64,000 nt of DNA from Methanosarcina sp. UBA289 (GCA_002496565.1 DAKJ01000031.1:8780-72779), one strand, 5' to 3'; positions 26,531 through 36,414 are shown, counted from the stretch's first letter. Numbers and translations: made by a program. The notes: generated by a model from the sequence alone, not told the origin.

Positions 26531-27211
26531 ATGAGACAATTATCAAGTAAAGGTAAAAGCAGTAGTGAAATCCAGATTCCAATTAATTCTATTACACTTG
26601 AAGGAAACCTCACAATTCCTGAAGGAGCAAAAGGAATTGTTGTTTTTGCACACGGCAGTGGGAGTAGCCGTTTCAGCTCTCGGAATCGATATGTTGCACA
26701 AGAACTTCAAAAAGAAGGCCTAGGAACACTCTTATTCGATCTCTTGACAGCAGAGGAAGAGAGAATTGACATGGTAACGGCCCACCTCAGATTTGATATT
26801 GACCTGCTTGCAAAGCGGCTTGTTGACGTAACAAACTGGCTATTAAGCAATCCTGATACTAAAAAACTCAGTATCGGTTACTTTGGTGCCAGCACAGGAG
26901 CTGCAGCCGCACTCATAGCTGCAAAAGAACATGCGAATGTTATAAAGGCGGTTGTTTCCAGAGGAGGAAGGCCCGATCTGGCTGAAAAAGCCCTGCCGGA
27001 TATAAAGGCACCAACACTGCTTATTGTAGGTGGAGAAGATTATCAAGTAATAGAAATGAATCAATGGGCATTAGACAGATTGAAGGCAGAACAGAAAGAA
27101 CTTAAGATTGTTCCCGGAGCAACCCATCTTTTTGAAGAACCGGGCACGCTAGAAGAAGTAGCAAATCTGGCTGGAGAGTGGTTTAAAAAATATCTTATGG
27201 AAGAGAAATAA
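26531..27211 (+). CDS. Alpha/beta hydrolase of the dienelactone hydrolase type
   Basis: A 226-residue alpha/beta hydrolase: oxyanion segment VVFAHGSGSSRFSSRN, nucleophile elbow IGYFGASTGAAAAL (Ser in GASTG), acid region LLIVGGEDYQV and terminal His in GATHLFEE. It follows the phosphoribosyltransferase by 64 bases with a GGGGGG-type ribosome binding site, and the two are fused in many bacteria, so they probably work together. Natural substrate unknown. Confidence 0.85.
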   Translation: MRQLSSKGKSSSEIQIPINSITLEGNLTIPEGAKGIVVFAHGSGSSRFSSRNRYVAQELQKEGLGTLLFDLLTAEEERIDMVTAHLRFDIDLLAKRLVDVTNWLLSNPDTKKLSIGYFGASTGAAAALIAAKEHANVIKAVVSRGGRPDLAEKALPDIKAPTLLIVGGEDYQVIEMNQWALDRLKAEQKELKIVPGATHLFEEPGTLEEVANLAGEWFKKYLMEEK

Positions 27212-27375
27212 TAAGCAAATACAGACTGTTAAGCATTATATTCAACAAAATTAGTTCTAAATTAGTTTTCAACAAATAGTTTTATTTTTTTACAATTTAT
27301 AGAAAATGAAATTATAATCTATGAAATGAAAGCTTTCTCGTGATTCATCAGTTTAAAAAACCCGAGCGTTTTACC

Positions 27376-28167
27376 TTATTGAAAATGTGTTACATGAAAG
27401 ATGTACTTTGTATTTGGAGCTGCATCTACAATACGTTCATAAGACGCGGTTGGCGGAGTATTTGAAGGATAACCAGTGTATATTCCTACCGATGTATAGC
27501 GACCAGCAAGTTCTCCATATTTTGCCATGAGTTTATCTTGAGTAGCTCTCTCGCCATCATATAGAATAACAAGATCTTTTTTATCATCAGGGAAATAGGT
27601 ATAGTCTTCAAAACTGGTCAGGAAGAGTTTAAATTTAGGGTTATAGCTTTGAATCTGTGTTAACCAGAGATCACGTTCCTCGTTGCTGGCATGATTAGGG
27701 TTTCCTGTTAATTTCCACTCCATATCAATATTTACGCCTATGACACTTTTATGATGACCATATCTTGAGAGTACAATATCGATTAAATCAGCTACATCAG
27801 CCTCATTAGGTTGAATTGAAAGAATCACCTTCAGTCCATCTCTATCGAACCTATCCAGATAAGGCTCAACTTTGTCAGTCTGATTGTAACTGTAAATCTT
27901 TCCATTTTTTTCAAAAGGAAAAGGCACATATGTGAGTTTATTTTCATGTGCCTGAGCAACGACCAGATCAACTACTGCAGATTCACCTCCAAACTTTCTC
28001 GCAGCTTCAGACCAGTCTTCAGCAGGCTTCGAAAAATTGCAATTATTCCAGACTCCCTGAAAACATTCTGGTCGTGGAGGAGTAACTGACGCTAAATAAA
28101 ACAGAATTATGAGAAAAATTAAGAGTATCGAGCCCAATAAAATGTATATCCTGATATCTCTCTTAAT
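27376..28167 (-). CDS. Predicted membrane-anchored TIM-barrel protein of the exopolysaccharide locus (probable ATT start)
   Basis: A ~263-residue protein with an N-terminal signal anchor (IKRDIRIYILL, then GSILLIFLIILFYLAS) and a soluble domain containing GLKVILSIQPNEAD, GVNIDMEWKLTG, LFLTSFEDYTY and SVGIYTGYP. Alternating strands and helices with acidic residues at strand ends suggest a glycoside-hydrolase-like TIM barrel, but no family was identified. It is paralogous to 30619-31494. The first ATG/GTG/TTG in frame is TTG at 28137, inside the membrane helix. The better start is ATT at 28167, overlapping the TAA of the synthase gene, with GAGGTGA four bases before it. Confidence 0.7.
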   Translation of the reverse strand: MKRDIRIYILLGSILLIFLIILFYLASVTPPRPECFQGVWNNCNFSKPAEDWSEAARKFGGESAVVDLVVAQAHENKLTYVPFPFEKNGKIYSYNQTDKVEPYLDRFDRDGLKVILSIQPNEADVADLIDIVLSRYGHHKSVIGVNIDMEWKLTGNPNHASNEERDLWLTQIQSYNPKFKLFLTSFEDYTYFPDDKKDLVILYDGERATQDKLMAKYGELAGRYTSVGIYTGYPSNTPPTASYERIVDAAPNTKYIFHVTHFQ

Positions 28168-30158
28168 TATCTCACCTCAATAGTCCGTGGACCAAATTGT
28201 ATTTTCAACCCTCTCCCTGTTAGATAGCACAGGTAAAGGTAACTGATCATTACAACTTTAATTGTTGAATAAACCAACACATAAGGAATCAGCATTGGCA
28301 GTAGTTTTTTATCTCTGGAAAAAAGTGAAGCAGTGAATACGATGAATAGCAGTACAGGAAAGATAGAGTATGAGAGCCCACGCAGAGATATCAGCAAGAG
28401 ATTATCGTACTGAAGAAGCAAATAGGGTAGGAACATGATCAGAATAATGGAACAAATTCCAATTATATAACCCAAGTAATTGAGTACCATCCATGCGTTC
28501 CTCATTGCCCAGTGTCTATGAAGCCGCCATACCTGAAGATTACCATACCACCACCGTTTCCTTTGCTTATACCATGCTCGAAACGTTTCAGGTGCATTCG
28601 TGTAAACTTTGGCTTTTGGTTCTTGAATAATTTTCATGGATTTTTTAAGGGCTTTTATCGTAAAATCTGCATCCTCAACAATTGTCTCGTCACTGAAGTG
28701 AACAGATTCACATACCTCGCGCTTGACAGCAGTGAGCGGGCCAGGACAAACAAGAATACTGCCGCTCAAACCCTGAAGGTAACGGGTTATCTCCTGTTCT
28801 ATAAGATATTCAATCATCTGGAAGTACTTTATAATTCGCTTTTTTCCCTGACTATTATGGATAAAAACATTTCCTGCTATCATCTGTGCGTCATTATTGG
28901 CTATGAGACATTCTACTAACGAACTTACTGCATTGGCTGACATGTAAGAGTCTGAGTCCGTAAAAATCAGAATATCTCCTTTTGTATCCTTAATTGCTCG
29001 ATTGAGAGCATTTGCCTTTCCTATGTTTGCCTTAAGATTGATAAATTTTACAGGATATTTTAAAACGATCTCTGCAGTCCGATCAGTGGAACCATCATTT
29101 ACAACTATTACTTCCATTTTACCTTTATAATCCTGATTAAGAATAGACTCAAGACATGAACCTATCGTTTTTTCCTCGTTATATGCTGGGACGACGATGG
29201 AAACAAGTCCATGATATTCAGGATTCTGAATATTCGCAGATCGATAGCGGTTTTGATTCCTTTTTATGCTCCATCCGGATAATGACTTCCATATGACAAA
29301 AAATGAAAGTGGTAACAATGAAGTTATGATAAAGAACCAGAAGTATATTCCAATAATTTTGTTGACTTCAATATTTTCGATAACAGGATCGCTACCTTTC
29401 CATGTTCCCACAGGAATAACTGCAAGTACAACCCTTCCCACAGATTTATATTGTGTCATCTGAGTTATGCCGTTGATTACTCCTTTTGGGGTGTTCACCT
29501 CGACATCATCCATTCTGACTGTTATGTTTGTATCGTTTGTAGATGACAGGTAGTTAATAAGAAACTGATTCACATATGGATTCCAATCCATTGCATGGAG
29601 AACAATAGTCTGAGGATGATCTTCCTTGATTTTTACAGATGCCACCTGGAATCTAGGATCATCAAAGCTTTGCATTGTACGCCAATTCCATGTATATTCA
29701 TATATGTAAGTTCCATTTGTTTTCATGGGTGGCAGGCTTGTTGCAATTTGAGTGCTTTCTATTGCCTGTCTCACAGATGGGTCTGTCGGTACTCCGTAGA
29801 TTTCAAAAGGGGAGATGAATACTCTAGGAATAAGTCCGGCTTTTTCAAAGACCAACTTCCCTTTCTGAACATCTTCTTTTGCCTGAGAAGGCGTAAGAAT
29901 GGAATAGTTTTCATGTTCCCATCCGTGAATTCCCATAATAACTCCCTTATTCTGTGCGTCTCTCAGTGTATTGAGAAGTTCCGGCTCATCCAAAATAGTT
30001 ATTTTTCCGAATGTAGCATCGTTTAAGTGATCAACTTCTGTACAAAGGAATACTCCAATAAGAAGGGTAATCAATATAGCCAAAAATAATGAGACAAGTG
30101 GTATTCTTTTTTTAAAAATTAATTTGTTAAATAAATCAGGGAACTTTTTCTCGCTCAT
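28167..30158 (-). CDS. Polysaccharide deacetylase-like/glycosyltransferase family 2 fusion, membrane synthase
   Basis: A 663-residue protein. After a membrane anchor (about 20-40) comes a deacetylase-like domain with IHGWEHENYS (about 77-86) and VLHAMDW (about 186-192), followed by the motif normally at the front of such domains, VRMDDVEVNTPKG with LAVIPVGTW (about 214-252). A membrane helix leads to a processive GT2 domain: IVVPAYNEEKT, VVNDGST, FTDSDS, VEDADF and QRKRWWYG, then C-terminal helices. It resembles PgaC/NodC-type synthases of amino-sugar polymers. ATG at 30158 follows AGGAGGT. Confidence 0.88.
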   Translation of the reverse strand: MSEKKFPDLFNKLIFKKRIPLVSLFLAILITLLIGVFLCTEVDHLNDATFGKITILDEPELLNTLRDAQNKGVIMGIHGWEHENYSILTPSQAKEDVQKGKLVFEKAGLIPRVFISPFEIYGVPTDPSVRQAIESTQIATSLPPMKTNGTYIYEYTWNWRTMQSFDDPRFQVASVKIKEDHPQTIVLHAMDWNPYVNQFLINYLSSTNDTNITVRMDDVEVNTPKGVINGITQMTQYKSVGRVVLAVIPVGTWKGSDPVIENIEVNKIIGIYFWFFIITSLLPLSFFVIWKSLSGWSIKRNQNRYRSANIQNPEYHGLVSIVVPAYNEEKTIGSCLESILNQDYKGKMEVIVVNDGSTDRTAEIVLKYPVKFINLKANIGKANALNRAIKDTKGDILIFTDSDSYMSANAVSSLVECLIANNDAQMIAGNVFIHNSQGKKRIIKYFQMIEYLIEQEITRYLQGLSGSILVCPGPLTAVKREVCESVHFSDETIVEDADFTIKALKKSMKIIQEPKAKVYTNAPETFRAWYKQRKRWWYGNLQVWRLHRHWAMRNAWMVLNYLGYIIGICSIILIMFLPYLLLQYDNLLLISLRGLSYSIFPVLLFIVFTASLFSRDKKLLPMLIPYVLVYSTIKVVMISYLYLCYLTGRGLKIQFGPRTIEVR

Positions 30159-30618
30159 CCATACCTCCTTTTGAGTAAACCTGACATTGGGTTGACTTAC
30201 CAGGTAATTTTCTTGAGATTTTAAAATCTGCAAGCTGTTTCGTGCTCACCCCTGATCCCCTTAAGAAAAGCCCAATACTTGACTGAGTTATATAATCAAG
30301 CAAAACAAACGAAGTTGAATATATTTCTCTTTATATTAATCAAAAATATAAAATAAATAGGTTTTGAAGTATTTGTTCTGAAAAATTGTTCTGAAAAATA
30401 GTTTCTTAGAGCAATAAAAGGAGCGATTATACGGAAATCTGTTGGTGATTTCATCCTAGAAAGACTCTTGTTTATTGGTGGAATAAGATAGTAGAAGCCA
30501 AAACAATATTAAAAGATAGTAGAAAAACAATATTAATAAAAATTAGCGGGAGATATTCCGCAAAGGAAAAATGAGAGGTAAATCGGATTCTCACAAGAGT
30601 ATACTTCGATCCACCTCA

Positions 30619-31494
30619 TCAGTCATCTATTGCGTGCAGAATATACTTCGTATTTGGGGCTGCATCTATAATATTTTCGTGAGATGCTGTTCGTGGAGTG
30701 TTTGAGGAATATCCTGTATATATTCCGACCGAGGTGTAATGGCTCGCAAGATCTTTGTATTCTTTCAGGATTTCATTCTGATTACCCTCACCATCGTACA
30801 GGATAACAAGATCTTTTGTGTCATCAGGGAAATAAGTATAATCTTCAAAATTGGTCAGGAAAAGTTTATACTCAGGATTATAACCTTGAATCTTGGTCAA
30901 CCAGAGATCACGTTCCTTGTTGCTTGCATGATTAGAGTTTCCTGTTAATTTCCACTCCATATCAATATTTACGCCTATGACACTTTTATGATGGCTATAC
31001 CTTGAAAGTACAATATCGATCAAATCAGCTACGTCAGCCCCATTAGGCTGAATTGAAAGAATAACTTTCAAGCCTTCTTCGTCGAATCTATCGAGGTAAG
31101 GCTCCACTTTATCAGTCTGACCATCGCTGTAGATGTATCCTTTATTTTCAAAAGGAAATGGCAAATATGCGAGTTTATTTGCATGCGCTTGAGTAACTAC
31201 CAGGTCAACCACACCATTTTCACCTCCAAATTCCTGGGCGGATTCAGACCAGTCTCCATAGGGCTTTGAAAAATCACAATTATTCCAGACACCTTTCAAA
31301 GGTTCATTCGCCAATGTCATGTCGTTTGTCGATGCTTCATTATTTGTAAATATTGCACTTTTTGCTTCGGCATTCTTTTGAGTGACATGACCAGTTGCTG
31401 TAGTCTTGTTAACGGAGGAACTTAACGCAGCCGGCACGGTTGTTAAAATAAGGCATGTCACCAGGAGTAGGGTTCCTAGTTGTCTTTTTAGCAT
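30619..31494 (-). CDS. Predicted secreted TIM-barrel protein, paralogue
   Basis: A 291-residue protein with a signal peptide (KRQLGTLLLVTCLILTTVPA) and a ~60-residue Ser/Thr/Asn-rich spacer before a domain about 75 percent similar to that at 27376-28167 (GVWNNCDFSKP, GLKVILSIQPNGAD, GVNIDMEWKLTG). ATG at 31494 with GGTGATAC upstream is chosen; an in-frame start at 31632 reads through a duplicated copy of the same 5' region. The two paralogues flank the synthase, suggesting they process or bind its polymer. Confidence 0.8.
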   Translation of the reverse strand: MLKRQLGTLLLVTCLILTTVPAALSSSVNKTTATGHVTQKNAEAKSAIFTNNEASTNDMTLANEPLKGVWNNCDFSKPYGDWSESAQEFGGENGVVDLVVTQAHANKLAYLPFPFENKGYIYSDGQTDKVEPYLDRFDEEGLKVILSIQPNGADVADLIDIVLSRYSHHKSVIGVNIDMEWKLTGNSNHASNKERDLWLTKIQGYNPEYKLFLTNFEDYTYFPDDTKDLVILYDGEGNQNEILKEYKDLASHYTSVGIYTGYSSNTPRTASHENIIDAAPNTKYILHAIDD

Positions 31495-31690
31495 CGTATC
31501 ACCTTTGGGTTGGGTTTTTAGAATTTGAGTAAATTCAAAATATTGGGGAAGTTGTATGTTTTTCCCAAAGCTGATACGGTTGTTAAATAAGGTTTCCACT
31601 AGGAATAGGGATCCTAATTCTTGTTTTAGCATTGTATCATCTTTGGGTTGGATTTTTATAGGGATTTAAGTGAAATCAAAACATATACAG
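31455..31690. repeat. Diverged tandem duplication of a gene 5' end
   Basis: The region around the start of the secreted protein (ribosome binding site, ATG, MLKRQLGTLLLV) is repeated about 138 bases upstream with changes (MLKQELGSLFLV). Shared strings include tttgggttggattttta and aggagtagggttcctag versus aggaatagggatcctaa. The outer copy is a non-functional remnant. Confidence 0.75.
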
Positions 31691-32006
31691 TAAAGGTACT
31701 TTTTCCCAAATATTTCTCAAAATTCCATATTACGTACTCATAATACTTACTTTTCCGAACTAATCTAATCAGGTAGGGATTTTAGAATTCTTCAACAGAA
31801 CTCCCTGATCAGGTAGGTACTATACGGGTTTTAAGATTCCTATTACATCTGTGTAATATTTTTCGAACCTGTCCAATCGGTTCTCTGCAATTTAATGGGT
31901 GGACACGTTACACATAGAGTCTCCACTCTCCAATCACTATAGGGATTAGTCACTGGAGGTGTTCGGAAACTAGAAGTTTTGGCTTCTACAAATCAAAACT
32001 TATTAC

Positions 32007-32034
32007 TGACCAAAGGATAACATCCTTCTGGTCA
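32007..32034. other. Strong hairpin
   Basis: TGACCA-AAGGAT and ATCCTT-C-TGGTCA fold into a 12-bp stem with one bulged C and a three-base AAC loop. It stands about 510 bases upstream of the secreted TIM-barrel gene on the minus strand, and is not followed by a T-run on either strand. Confidence 0.7.
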
Positions 32035-32812
32035 ATACTTTCTATTAATTACGGCCTTTAGCCAGATCAACTCTCTTTTTTTAAAAGATTTCATTCATTA
32101 TTGTTGAATTCCTGAGTTGACACTTCTGGTTAAGTGATCCTATTATAAAATATTTTTGGCACTTTGTTAAGTAAATTTGGACTGTTTGTGATTATTTTTG
32201 TTGCCACATATTATTGAGAGATAAGAATGCAGGATTTTGAAGGAACTAATGTGTGAATTGAAAGAGCTCAAATTTCAGAAAAAGATTTCAGCTACACTCC
32301 ATGTTTAATTATATGAAAAAAGTTAATAATCTACATAAATAACTTCTTTGACTATAATTTATATCCTTATTGATAACTTGGATAATATTGATACTTTACC
32401 TACCTATTCGTTGGATCTAAGTACGTGGATTATCAGAAAAACGAGAAGAATAATTCAATAAGCTTTAATAAGTGTTAATAGGGCTCTCCCAAATCAAATT
32501 GCGTGCGGTCCACCCTAAAGGAGGAGGTATGCTTCGGGCCGCCCGCCCGGTTTATGGGGAATAATTAAGTATCCATTTACAAGATTCTCCTAATGCAGAG
32601 TTGCATTACTAGTGTCTGTAACCGTGAAACTAAGAAACTTCACTTTACAAAGAAGCAACGGTACATAGGTTTAAAAGAAACTAGGTTTAAAAGAAACCAA
32701 AAGGAGGCGAGAGTTCACTTCATTCCCGACCTAAAGGGCAGGGCTAAAGGACAGGGTATTCGTGATCCTTCGCCCTTCCAATGTAATAAAAAGGACAGTG
32801 TGAAAAATCATC

Positions 32813-33071
32813 AGAATAAGCCCGGAGGCATTACATCCATTTGCTGTATCTTCTGTTACAGCCCTTCGAATGTTATTGCTTTTACAAGCAACTGGTTCAA
32901 AGGAAGAGCACTAACCTCCAGGCGACTCTTTTAGGGAATTCTTCTGTTAATTTTGGTGGTACCAAACCTCATTTTCCAACTCCAATATATACAAAGAGCA
33001 TAAATTATTTTAAATTAATTATACAAAAAATTCTTTTAAATCAAAAAGTACTTTGGCATGAAATTTTTTAA
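32813..33071. repeat. Dispersed repeat, copy B
   Basis: Second copy of the element at 23141-23378. GCCCGGAGG (32820-32828) and CCTCCAGGC (32925-32933) are conserved and can pair; the right third (taaattattttaaattaatt and ctttggcatgaaatttttt) is conserved; the centre has diverged. Both copies end 70-180 bases before the 3' end of a leftward gene. Confidence 0.7.
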
Positions 33072-33251
33072 AGCTGATATACAATATATACGAAAAGAAA
33101 AATAAAGAATTTACTTTCTTTGTCGTAAGGTTATTGTTCCTTATAACTCATAACTGTACAATGAACTGGATATATTGTCGATATCATTCTTTACACATAT
33201 TTGATCTGAGTCGTGGGATTTTCTTCCTTTCTTGTCCTAACCTCTCCACCG

Positions 33252-34799
33252 TTATTTTTGACCCTTTACCTTCTTCTCAAAAAGCCCATAAACTGCAGGA
33301 CTCTTAATTACTTCTCCCTTTGCATTATAACGAGAACCATGACACGGACAGTCCCAAGTCTTTTCTGCATTATTCCAAGAAACGATACATCCCATGTGCC
33401 TGCAGGAAGGGTCAAGCGTGTGGAGCACCCCCGCTTTGTCTCTGTATGCTGCAACTTTTTCGCCTTCGATTTTGACAATTGCACCTTCTCCAGGTGAAAT
33501 TTGCGAAGCTTTTTCGTGAACAGGGATGACTCGATCTCCCACAAGACCTTTAGTTGCTTCAGCCGCCTGCGAAAAGAAGGTTTTAGCCGATTCAAGAGGC
33601 TTGAATCGTGAAGGGTTATAGACTTCTCCCCAGGGGTTAGACTGTCCAAGAATCATATCTGTAAGAATCATCGCTGCAACCGTGCCTGTGGTCATTCCCC
33701 ATTTCCTGAATCCTGTTGCAATAAACAGGTTTTCGTTGTCTGAGGTTAATAGGCCAATATAGGGAACGTGGTCAACAGTCATGACATCCTGGGTCGACCA
33801 ATGGTAATCGATGGAATTGACCGAGTAGACTGACCGAACCCATTTCTCAAGATTTTTATAATGGTCAATTTCGTTCCCCTCTCCGGTCCTGTGTCCTTCT
33901 CCTGATACAAGTACGAGTTCACCTTCCTCGACAGGCTGGGAACGCAGGGATCTGACAGGTTTCTCGGCATTAATGAACATTCCCTGGGGAAAAGACTCTT
34001 CGATACGAACTCCAAGCACATATGAACGAGACTGATAAAGGCGCTGGAACAACATTCCTGGTTTATCGTGAATTGGGAAATGGGTTGCCTGGATAACTTT
34101 TTGTGCTTTAATAATTCCCTTATCTGTCGTTATAGTTATAGGTCCATCCCCTTCAAGCTTCAATGCCCTTGTTTTTTCAAAAATATGGCATCCATCTCCC
34201 TCGATCTCCCTTGCAAGGGCACAGAGATATTTTCTGGGATGAAACTGCGCCTGATTGCTGAAACGGACTGCACCGTAGGTATCAAAAGGCAGCGGCAGGT
34301 CAGCTTTAAACGAAGCCGGAAGCCCAAGGCTTTGAGCTGCATCGACCTCTTTTTGGATAATTTCAACCGAGTCTTCAGTGCCGGCATAAACGTAAGCTGG
34401 CTTACGGACAAAGTCACAGGCTATGTCTTTTGAACTTACGATAGAAGCTATCTTTTCTAGAGCTGCCTGATTGGATTCTGCGTACTGCTGCGCCTGATGT
34501 TTTCCGAATTTTGAAATCAGGCGATCATAGATCAGGCTGTGCTGGGAGGTAACTTTCGCGGTAGTACGACCTGTTACCCCTGTAATAATTCGATCCGCTT
34601 CAATAACGGCTACCGACGGTACCCCTGCTTCCTTTAAAAGATAGGCTGTTGTAATTCCTACCATCCCGCCCCCTAAAATTGCCACATCCACGCGAATGTC
34701 TCCGGAAAGAGGAGGATAGCTGGATTCAGGTGTAGTTGCCATCCAGTAAGATTCTGCCCTTCCAGGCAGGATATAATCGGTTTCCTTGTGGTTTGTCAT
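33252..34799 (-). CDS. FAD-dependent oxidoreductase with C-terminal Rieske [2Fe-2S] domain
   Basis: A 515-residue protein. The DAO-type FAD domain begins with VDVAILGGGMVGITTAYLL and VAVIEADRI and includes FIATGFRKWGMTTGT near residue 365. The Rieske domain (about 430-510) has CRHMGC and CPCHGSRYN, giving the two Cys and two His ligands. Bacterial YhfW proteins share this architecture; the substrate is unknown. ATG at 34799 has GGTGA six bases upstream and is preferred to the start at 34811. Confidence 0.9.
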   Translation of the reverse strand: MTNHKETDYILPGRAESYWMATTPESSYPPLSGDIRVDVAILGGGMVGITTAYLLKEAGVPSVAVIEADRIITGVTGRTTAKVTSQHSLIYDRLISKFGKHQAQQYAESNQAALEKIASIVSSKDIACDFVRKPAYVYAGTEDSVEIIQKEVDAAQSLGLPASFKADLPLPFDTYGAVRFSNQAQFHPRKYLCALAREIEGDGCHIFEKTRALKLEGDGPITITTDKGIIKAQKVIQATHFPIHDKPGMLFQRLYQSRSYVLGVRIEESFPQGMFINAEKPVRSLRSQPVEEGELVLVSGEGHRTGEGNEIDHYKNLEKWVRSVYSVNSIDYHWSTQDVMTVDHVPYIGLLTSDNENLFIATGFRKWGMTTGTVAAMILTDMILGQSNPWGEVYNPSRFKPLESAKTFFSQAAEATKGLVGDRVIPVHEKASQISPGEGAIVKIEGEKVAAYRDKAGVLHTLDPSCRHMGCIVSWNNAEKTWDCPCHGSRYNAKGEVIKSPAVYGLFEKKVKGQK

Positions 34800-35204
34800 A
34801 TATTTCACCATAAAAATAAGGAGGAGACCCGCGTCCCTGAGTCTTTCTTACAGCCATGTCCGTTAAGCAGCAGACTCCGGGAGTTAGCTTGAATTCTTAA
34901 CCCCTATCCACGATTCTCCCCTGGTTTTCCCTTTATTTCCCTATTTCCCTGTATCTGTTTGAGAATAGATTCCATAAAATTATCCAATTAAATATTATAA
35001 AAATTAATAGTAATATTAACTCAGGTACCATTAGTTGCAGGCAGAAATCAAAACAGGAACTAAAACCGGAAGATCAAAAATCAAATTCAAGAATCATGAA
35101 TTAACCAGGAATAAGGAGTGGCAATTAATCAAGAGTCAAAACTGAAAACCTGAAAATATTTACTATAGGTACTTTGAGATATATATTTGGTATCGAGGTA
35201 TGAT
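34800..35204. other. Divergent intergenic region
   Basis: AT-rich; no gene or marked repeat. A TATA-like gatatatatttgg at about 35178-35190 precedes the kinase-phosphatase start. Confidence 0.45.
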
Positions 35205-36414
35205 ATGAGGTATCTGGTATTTTTGAGAGGAATACCTGGCTCTGGCAAATCAACTTTTGTCAGGGAAAATAACCTTGAGCCTTACACCATTTCTTCAGAT
35301 AGTGTCAGGCTGCTCCTCAAGCCGCCTGTACTCTCTGTTACCGGAAGACCTGCAATCTCTCAAGAAATCAATCGGCGTGTGTGGGGGCTCATATAATTCT
35401 ATAATAAAATGCCGTATGGAAGATGGGGATTTCACAGTTATCGACGCGACAAATGCCGGAAATGCAGATATTGCGAAGTACAGGAAGCTTGTCAGAACTT
35501 ACAGGTATACGGCTATCTGTATTGATTTTTCCGATATTCCCCTTGAGATTGCAAAGGAGAGAAACAGAAAAAGGCCTGAATACGAGATTGTGCCTGAAAC
35601 TGTAATTGACGAATTGTACTCCATAATAAACAGGCAAAAAGTGCCGTCATTTGTTACGGTAATAAAGCCACAAAAATTTTATGAAAAACTTCGATACAAA
35701 CCTGCTGACTTTTCCCACTACAGAAAAATTCATCACATCGGAGATATAGCTGGAAATTATACGGCTCTTATGCAATATTTTGCATGCGGGCTGAACGACA
35801 ATGACCTATATATCTTCCTGGGAGATTATACAGGCAGAGAAGTTGAAAGGACTGAAAATATTGGAAATCCTGAGATTATTAAGTTTTTACTCTCCATTAT
35901 GTGCAGGGAAAATGTGATCCTGCTCGAAGGAGACCATGAAAGAAATTTTTGCAGGCTGGAAGAAGGCGAAAAACAAACCCAGATCTCCGAGTTTGCAGAT
36001 ACTCGGTATTATTTGCCAGAAATAGAGCAGGCAGGCATTACAAAAAATTGTGTTCTCAATTTATATAAGAAATTAAAGCCATGTATTTATTATAAATTTG
36101 GTAACAGGTATGTGCTCGTAACTCACGGAGGCCTGAGCAGCCTTCCTGAAAATCTGATTTTTGTCGGGGCCGAGCAAATGATTAACGGTGTAGGCGAGCC
36201 CGAGGATGCATATATGGTTGCTGCAAATTTTAACAAAAACACAAATGAGAATACTTACCAAGTTCATGGCCATAGAAATCCTGAAAATCTTCCCATCGAA
36301 AACGGTAGAACATTCAATTTGTGTTCTGAAAAAGAAGATTTCCTGAGAATTGTCACACTTGACAGATACGGATTCCATAGTCAGGGAATCAAGATTCAAA
36401 AGCTTACTTTTTGA
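35205..36414 (+). pseudogene. Polynucleotide kinase-metallophosphatase (Pnkp-like), frameshifted
   Basis: The kinase starts at ATG 35205 with MRYLVFLRGIPGSGKSTFV (Walker A) and runs to RRVWGLI, stopping at 35396. The rest is in the +1 frame from about 35390: VIDATNAGNADIAKYRKL, then a metallophosphatase domain (IGDIAGN, FLGDYTGRE, LLEGDHERN, VTHGGLS) to 36414. Removing one G from the run GGGGG (35384-35388) would join the parts as RVWGSYNSIIK. Relatives are bacterial RNA-repair kinase-phosphatases. It may be broken, slippage-dependent or a sequencing error. Confidence 0.8.

Larger units (their letters stand above)
31691..33251. other. 1.5-kb gene-poor region with hairpins and repeats
   Basis: No convincing gene. 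It contains a direct repeat (atcaggtagg at about 31770 and 31808), a strong hairpin at 32007-32034, a GC-rich patch at 32505-32560 with a ribosome binding site and an 11-codon frame, and dispersed repeat copy B. The plus-strand frame at 32593-32934 has no family features. The region may be a decayed insertion or a long regulatory leader. Confidence 0.55.

Noticed and set aside
32593..32934. 113-codon plus-strand frame
   Set aside because: It runs through dispersed repeat copy B, has no ribosome binding site and a composition unlike real genes.
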